55,220 bases of DNA. It comes from SIG565 sp045651765. Its GTDB lineage: Bacteria > Bacillota > Clostridia > Oscillospirales > Acutalibacteraceae. Of this stretch, positions 51,733 to 55,220 are shown one piece after another; position 1 is the first letter of the stretch, and every line of letters starts with the position of its first letter. The notes beneath the pieces were generated by a model. That model did no database searches. It worked only from the letters and a program-made list of their open reading frames with translations, and was not told the origin of the DNA. The translations under genes and the position numbers were made by a program. The stretch is from NCBI GenBank assembly GCA_045651765.1, contig JAZRSY010000005.1, forward strand, positions 1 to 55,220. Direction: 5' to 3'.

Positions 51733-52409
51733 TGTTTAATTTGAGCAAAAGGTTATTAAAAATAGCCGAGTTAGTGCCAAAAAACAGCCGAGTGGCCGAT
51801 ATTGGTACCGACCACGGCTATTTGCCTATATACCTTATAAAAAGCGAGATTGCAAACTCTGTTTTGGCCTGCGACATTAACCAAAAGCCCTTAAATAACG
51901 CCCAAAAAAATATTGAGCGTTCAAATGTGCGGGGCATTGAAACTCGGCTTTGTGGCGGCCTTAACGGTATAACTGCCGACGAGGTTGATGCCATTATAAT
52001 CGCGGGCATTGGCGGCGAGGTTATTGCCGGAATTTTAGAAAATTGTGGTTGGGTGAAAAATAAAAAATATACACTTTTACTTAACCCCACAACTTCACCC
52101 GAAAAATTAAGGGAGTTTTTATATTCCGCCGGTTTTAGTACCGATTTAGAAACCGCCATTTGCGAAAACGGTAAGTGCTACACCATAATTAAAGCCACCT
52201 TCTCGGGCAAATCTTGCACGCCACAAGAATATAAATTATATATAGGTGAGTTAAAACCCGAATCCCCACATAATATTTTATACATTAAAAAGCAGCTTTC
52301 GCGTTTGCAAAAGCTGAATCAAAGCATAAAAAACATCCCCTCAAAGCAACCCGAGTTTTTAAAGACCGAAGAATGCATTAACCAAATTAAAAAACTATTG
52401 GAGGCGTAA
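51732..52409 (+). CDS. trmK: tRNA (adenine22-N1)-methyltransferase
   Basis: The 225-residue SAM methyltransferase begins LSKRLLKIAELVPKNSRVADIGTDHGYLPIYLIKS (motif I) with IIIAGIGGEVIAGIL and LLNPTTSPEKLREFL, as in TrmK/YqfN. It modifies A22 of tRNA-Ser/Tyr in Bacillus. Confidence 0.93.
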   Translation: MFNLSKRLLKIAELVPKNSRVADIGTDHGYLPIYLIKSEIANSVLACDINQKPLNNAQKNIERSNVRGIETRLCGGLNGITADEVDAIIIAGIGGEVIAGILENCGWVKNKKYTLLLNPTTSPEKLREFLYSAGFSTDLETAICENGKCYTIIKATFSGKSCTPQEYKLYIGELKPESPHNILYIKKQLSRLQKLNQSIKNIPSKQPEFLKTEECINQIKKLLEA

Positions 52410-52410
52410 A

Positions 52411-54090
52411 ATGGCACTTGATGGCATTTTTTTAAATAAACTAACTGCCGAACTTTGTTCTGCCGTTAACTGCCATATTGATAAAATTCACCAGCCCACT
52501 AAAGATGAAATCGTTATTTCACTAAGGGGGGCAGGGTTTAATAGGCGCCTTTTAATTTCTGCCAAACAAGGCAGCCAGCGAATTCACTTTACAAATAATA
52601 AATTTGAAAACCCCGAAACACCGCCAATGTTTTGCATGTTGTTGCGCAAATATGCGGGCTCGGGGCGCATCACAAAAATCACCCAGCCCGAGTTTGAACG
52701 CTTAATTGAAATTGAGTTTTCTGCGTTGAGTGAACTGGGTGATATTATTTACCCAAAATTAATTATAGAACTTATAAGCTCCGCCCCTAATATAATTTTA
52801 GTTGACCAAAACGGAAAAATTATTGACGCACTGCATAGAATTGGCTTTGAATCTAAGTCCCGAGTGTTACTGCCCGGTGTTAAATATGAATACCCAAAAA
52901 CTCAAGAAAAAATTGCCCCGTTGCCACAAAACGCAAAATTAATTGCAAACACCATAAAGGGTTTAGGCAATGTTAATTTAGAAAACGCCTTATTAAACAC
53001 TGTGGCGGGGCTTTCTCCTCTAATTTGCCGCGAAATTATATCTTCTTTAAACAATAATTTAGAAGAATTTTTATCCAATTTTCTTTCTTTTATAGGGGAA
53101 AATTCTGCGCCTTATTTAATTAAAAATAATAATGGCGAGGCATATGATTTTAGTTTTATTAAAATTAACCAATACCCAAATTTTATTTGCGAAGAAAAGC
53201 AAAGCTTTAGTGACCTTTTAGATGAATTTTATACAACTAAAATGCTTAACGACCAAATAAATAAAAATTCTGCCGATTTAACACGAACACTAAACACCCT
53301 TTCGGCCCGCATTACAAAGCGCATCGCACACCGAAAAAACGACCTTTTAAAATGCGAAAACCGCGAAGATTTAAGGGTGTATGGTGAGCTTTTAAAGGCA
53401 AATCTATATAATATAAAGCCGGGCAGCAGTTATGCCTTAGTGCCTAATTTTTACAGCGAAAATTTAGAAAATATTAAAATTCCGCTTAATCCCGCGCTCT
53501 CACCCCAGGCCAATGCTGCAAAATATTTTAAAGATTATAAAAAAACCTATGCCGCACAGCAATCGCTTAACGGTTTAATTGAATCCGATAAAAAGGAACT
53601 CGAATATATTGAAAGTCTTATTTTTTCACTTTCTAATGCCGAAAATCTTAAAGATATTGCCGAGCTTCGAGAAGAATTAATAGCCTCAGGTTACATTAAA
53701 AACGCCCAAAACCCCAAAAAGAAAAAACAAATAAAATCCGAGTTTAAAGAATTTACATCGCCTTCAGGCTTTAAAACCTTGGTTGGCAAAAATAATTTGC
53801 AAAACGACCTTTTAACCTGCACTTTAGCCTCTAAAAACGATATGTGGTTTCATGTTAAAAATGCCCCAGGCAGCCATGTTATTGTTTTTTGCGGCGGGCA
53901 GGATTTAACTAACGAGGACATTTTATTTGCCGCAAATTTAGCCGCCAAAAATTCAAAAATGTGTAATTCTTCCAATGTTCCTGTAGATTACACCCAAGTA
54001 AAATATGTTAAAAAACCATCGGGAGCTAAACCCGGAATGGTTATTTATACAACTAATAATACAGTTTTTGTAACACCGGCAGGTATTTAA
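52411..54090 (+). CDS. rqcH: RqcH (NFACT) ribosome quality-control factor
   Basis: The 559-residue protein has the NFACT-N and helix-hairpin domains (MALDGIFLNKLTAELCSAVN...HQPTKDEIVISLRG), a long coiled coil at about residues 270-430, and the NFACT-R domain (TLVGKNNLQNDLLTCTLASKNDMWFHVKNAPGSHVIV). RqcH recruits tRNA-Ala to stalled 50S subunits and adds Ala tails. YlmH, a partner in the same process, is encoded at 20527-21261. Confidence 0.94.
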   Translation: MALDGIFLNKLTAELCSAVNCHIDKIHQPTKDEIVISLRGAGFNRRLLISAKQGSQRIHFTNNKFENPETPPMFCMLLRKYAGSGRITKITQPEFERLIEIEFSALSELGDIIYPKLIIELISSAPNIILVDQNGKIIDALHRIGFESKSRVLLPGVKYEYPKTQEKIAPLPQNAKLIANTIKGLGNVNLENALLNTVAGLSPLICREIISSLNNNLEEFLSNFLSFIGENSAPYLIKNNNGEAYDFSFIKINQYPNFICEEKQSFSDLLDEFYTTKMLNDQINKNSADLTRTLNTLSARITKRIAHRKNDLLKCENREDLRVYGELLKANLYNIKPGSSYALVPNFYSENLENIKIPLNPALSPQANAAKYFKDYKKTYAAQQSLNGLIESDKKELEYIESLIFSLSNAENLKDIAELREELIASGYIKNAQNPKKKKQIKSEFKEFTSPSGFKTLVGKNNLQNDLLTCTLASKNDMWFHVKNAPGSHVIVFCGGQDLTNEDILFAANLAAKNSKMCNSSNVPVDYTQVKYVKKPSGAKPGMVIYTTNNTVFVTPAGI

Positions 54091-54091
54091 T

Positions 54092-54919
54092 ATGATTAAA
54101 ACTAACCTTCATAAAATAGAAAAACGCGGTAATGTCGAATATTTAACCTTCCCTATATTAAACGGTTTTAAAAATTTGCGCCACGGCTTTACCACCCGCT
54201 TTGGAGGCGTTAGCACAGGTTGTTTCTCACAAATGAATTTAAGCTTCACCACCGGTGACAACCCCGATACCGTGCGCCAGAACTATAAAATTATAAGCAA
54301 TGCTTTAGATATTAACCCTGATAATTTGGTGCTTTCGGCCCAAACACACACCGCCAATATTTTATGTGTTGGTAAAAACGACATTGGCAAGGGTGTGTGG
54401 CAGGATAAAACCTATTCTGACATTGATGCCCTTGTTACCAACGAAACGGGTGTTGCCTTGGTTACCCACAGCGCCGACTGTTGTTTAATAGGCTTTTTTG
54501 ACCCTGTTAATAATGTTATTGCCGCCGCCCACGCAGGCTGGCGTGGCACAGTGCAAGAAATTGGCAAAAAAACCGTCGAGGTTTTAACAAATAACTATAA
54601 CTGCAACCCAAAAAACATTATTGCCGTTTTAGCTCCTTCTGTAGCAAACTGTTGTTACGAGGTAGACGACCCTGTTTATAACGAATTTGCAAAAATTAAC
54701 TATTTAAATTTAAATAATATTTTCATTAATAAAAATAACGGAAAATATATGTTAGATTTATGGGAAGCCAACCGCCAAATTTTAATTAACTCAGGCATAA
54801 CCGAGCAAAACATTCAAATTACCGATATTTGCACCCATTGCCAAAGCGAATATTTTCATTCACACCGCGCTAACGGCAATAACCGTGGTGTAAATGCATT
54901 AATAATGGAATTAATTTAA
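54092..54919 (+). CDS. pgeF: Peptidoglycan editing factor (YfiH/laccase-domain)
   Basis: The 275-residue protein has the metal-site motifs LSAQTHTANI, THSADCCLIGFFDP and AAHAGWRGTVQEIG, then SVANCCYEV and CTHCQSEYFHSHRANG. PgeF removes wrongly incorporated L-Ser-containing muropeptide precursors in E. coli, and the family also acts on purine nucleosides. It follows rqcH by one base. Confidence 0.94.
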   Translation: MIKTNLHKIEKRGNVEYLTFPILNGFKNLRHGFTTRFGGVSTGCFSQMNLSFTTGDNPDTVRQNYKIISNALDINPDNLVLSAQTHTANILCVGKNDIGKGVWQDKTYSDIDALVTNETGVALVTHSADCCLIGFFDPVNNVIAAAHAGWRGTVQEIGKKTVEVLTNNYNCNPKNIIAVLAPSVANCCYEVDDPVYNEFAKINYLNLNNIFINKNNGKYMLDLWEANRQILINSGITEQNIQITDICTHCQSEYFHSHRANGNNRGVNALIMELI

Positions 54920-54944
54920 GCCTATGCTTTTTGCATAGGCTTTT
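54918..54944 (+). terminator. Terminator of the yhaM-to-pgeF genes
   Basis: AAGCCTATGC and GCATAGGCTT, loop TTTTT, followed by TT. The stem starts in the stop codon of pgeF. Confidence 0.9.
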
Positions 54945-54958
54945 AAAATAAGAACCCG

Positions 54959-54991
54959 ACCTGCCAAATGCAATTAAAATTGCAGGCAGGT
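54959..54991. repeat. Isolated long hairpin between two terminators
   Basis: ACCTGCC (54959-54965) pairs with GGCAGGT (54985-54991), and inside it TGCAATT pairs with AATTGCA, giving about 14 pairs with a three-base bulge. It belongs to no visible gene. Confidence 0.6.
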
Positions 54992-55017
54992 GCCCGGAAC
55001 CTTGTTGTATTCACAAT

Positions 55018-55044
55018 AAAAAAAGCGAACGGAAAACCGTTCGC
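55018..55044 (-). terminator. rRNA operon terminator
   Basis: Minus strand GCGAACGG-tttt-CCGTTCGC is followed by TTTTTTTATTG. It lies about 65 bases after the 23S 3' end. Confidence 0.9.
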
Positions 55045-55108
55045 TAAATTTTTGTGCATTCGCACCTTCAAAACTGAACAAAGTAAAAAGCAAGGAGAAT
55101 CAAAAGTA

Positions 55109-55220
55109 GGTCAAGCCCTCGGTCTATTAGTACTGCCAAGCACAGACCTCACGGCCTTTACACACGCAGCCTATCAACCCGGTAGTCTACCGGGGACCTT
55201 ACTAGTTTAACACTATGGGA
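55109..55220 (-). rRNA. rrl: 23S ribosomal RNA, 3' end only
   Basis: The reverse complement contains GTTGATAGGCTGCGTGTGTAAAGG...GGCAGTACTAATAGACCGAGGGCTTGACCT, the conserved 3' end of 23S rRNA. The gene runs off the window. The 64 bases between its end and the terminator hold no 5S rRNA. Confidence 0.95.

Noticed and set aside
55045..55108. 5S rRNA after the 23S gene
   Set aside because: The stretch is only about 64 bases and lacks the conserved 5S sequences; it contains only the post-23S spacer and a terminator.

Overview
The window comes from a low-GC, anaerobic Firmicute, most likely class Clostridia (Oscillospiraceae/Ruminococcaceae-like). Evidence for this is: an L27 gene with a cleavable N-terminal extension next to its Prp protease; a yggS-sepF-ylmH-divIVA-lspA-rluD division cluster; a split two-subunit transketolase; a multidomain flavodiiron protein; glycyl-radical chemistry; strong AGGAGG-type ribosome binding sites; and many TTGACA-N17-TATAAT promoters.

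Layout. 1-2490 (+): two tandem, closely related secreted beta-helix proteins; the first is cut by the window edge and the second is a lipoprotein. 2544-5052 (-): nagA plus a ROK-family kinase-like gene. 5202-5561 (+): a short DtxR/MntR-like regulator. 8732-5601 (-): an operon of an AbrB-like regulator, two membrane proteins and an M20 peptidase, with a perfect inverted repeat across its promoter. 8802-9030 (-): a 6S RNA. 9498-9769 (+): a small, strongly promoted and terminated transcript carrying a possible 17-codon ORF inside alternative hairpins. 9839-11722 (+): nadE. 16374-11763 (-): an L21 leader followed by rplU-prp-rpmA-obg-mrnC-yitT-dut-maoC. 30963-16391 (-): a run of 14 genes, miaB-ylbF-mutS-mutL-miaA-(HlyD-like)-yggS-sepF-ylmH-divIVA-lspA-rluD-tktN-tktC. 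31111-34560 (+): flavodiiron protein, a DUF2156 protein and a GNAT protein. 35420-34629 (-): an AraC-type regulator.

50285-35566 (-) is the showpiece: a complete glycyl-radical-enzyme bacterial microcompartment (BMC) locus of the fucose/rhamnose 1,2-propanediol kind (GRM5-like). In transcription order it holds the glycyl radical diol dehydratase, its activase, a PduU/EutS-like shell protein, a EutP/PduV-like GTPase, a class II (fuculose/rhamnulose-1-phosphate type) aldolase, a DUF336/GlcG-like protein, a zinc alcohol dehydrogenase, five BMC-H shell proteins, a EutN-type pentamer, a PduS-like flavo/iron-sulfur protein, a PduT-like iron-sulfur shell protein, a DeoR-type regulator, acetate/propionate kinase, a CoA-acylating aldehyde dehydrogenase and PduL. 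The inferred route is: deoxysugar 1-phosphate to lactaldehyde plus DHAP, to 1,2-propanediol, to propionaldehyde, to propionyl-CoA, to propionyl phosphate, to propionate plus ATP, with propanol as an electron sink. Five enzymes carry short amphipathic helices that look like encapsulation peptides. Two near-consensus promoters share a 19/20-identical motif that may be the regulator's operator. One BMC-H gene has a 28-residue N-terminal extension with a strong ribosome binding site buried inside it, suggesting two protein forms.

50539-54919 (+): yhaM, a DUF1858 protein, trmK, rqcH and pgeF. 55109-55220 (-): the 3' end of a 23S rRNA gene, followed directly by a terminator with no 5S gene in between. 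No tRNA, CRISPR array, insertion sequence or phage gene was recognised.
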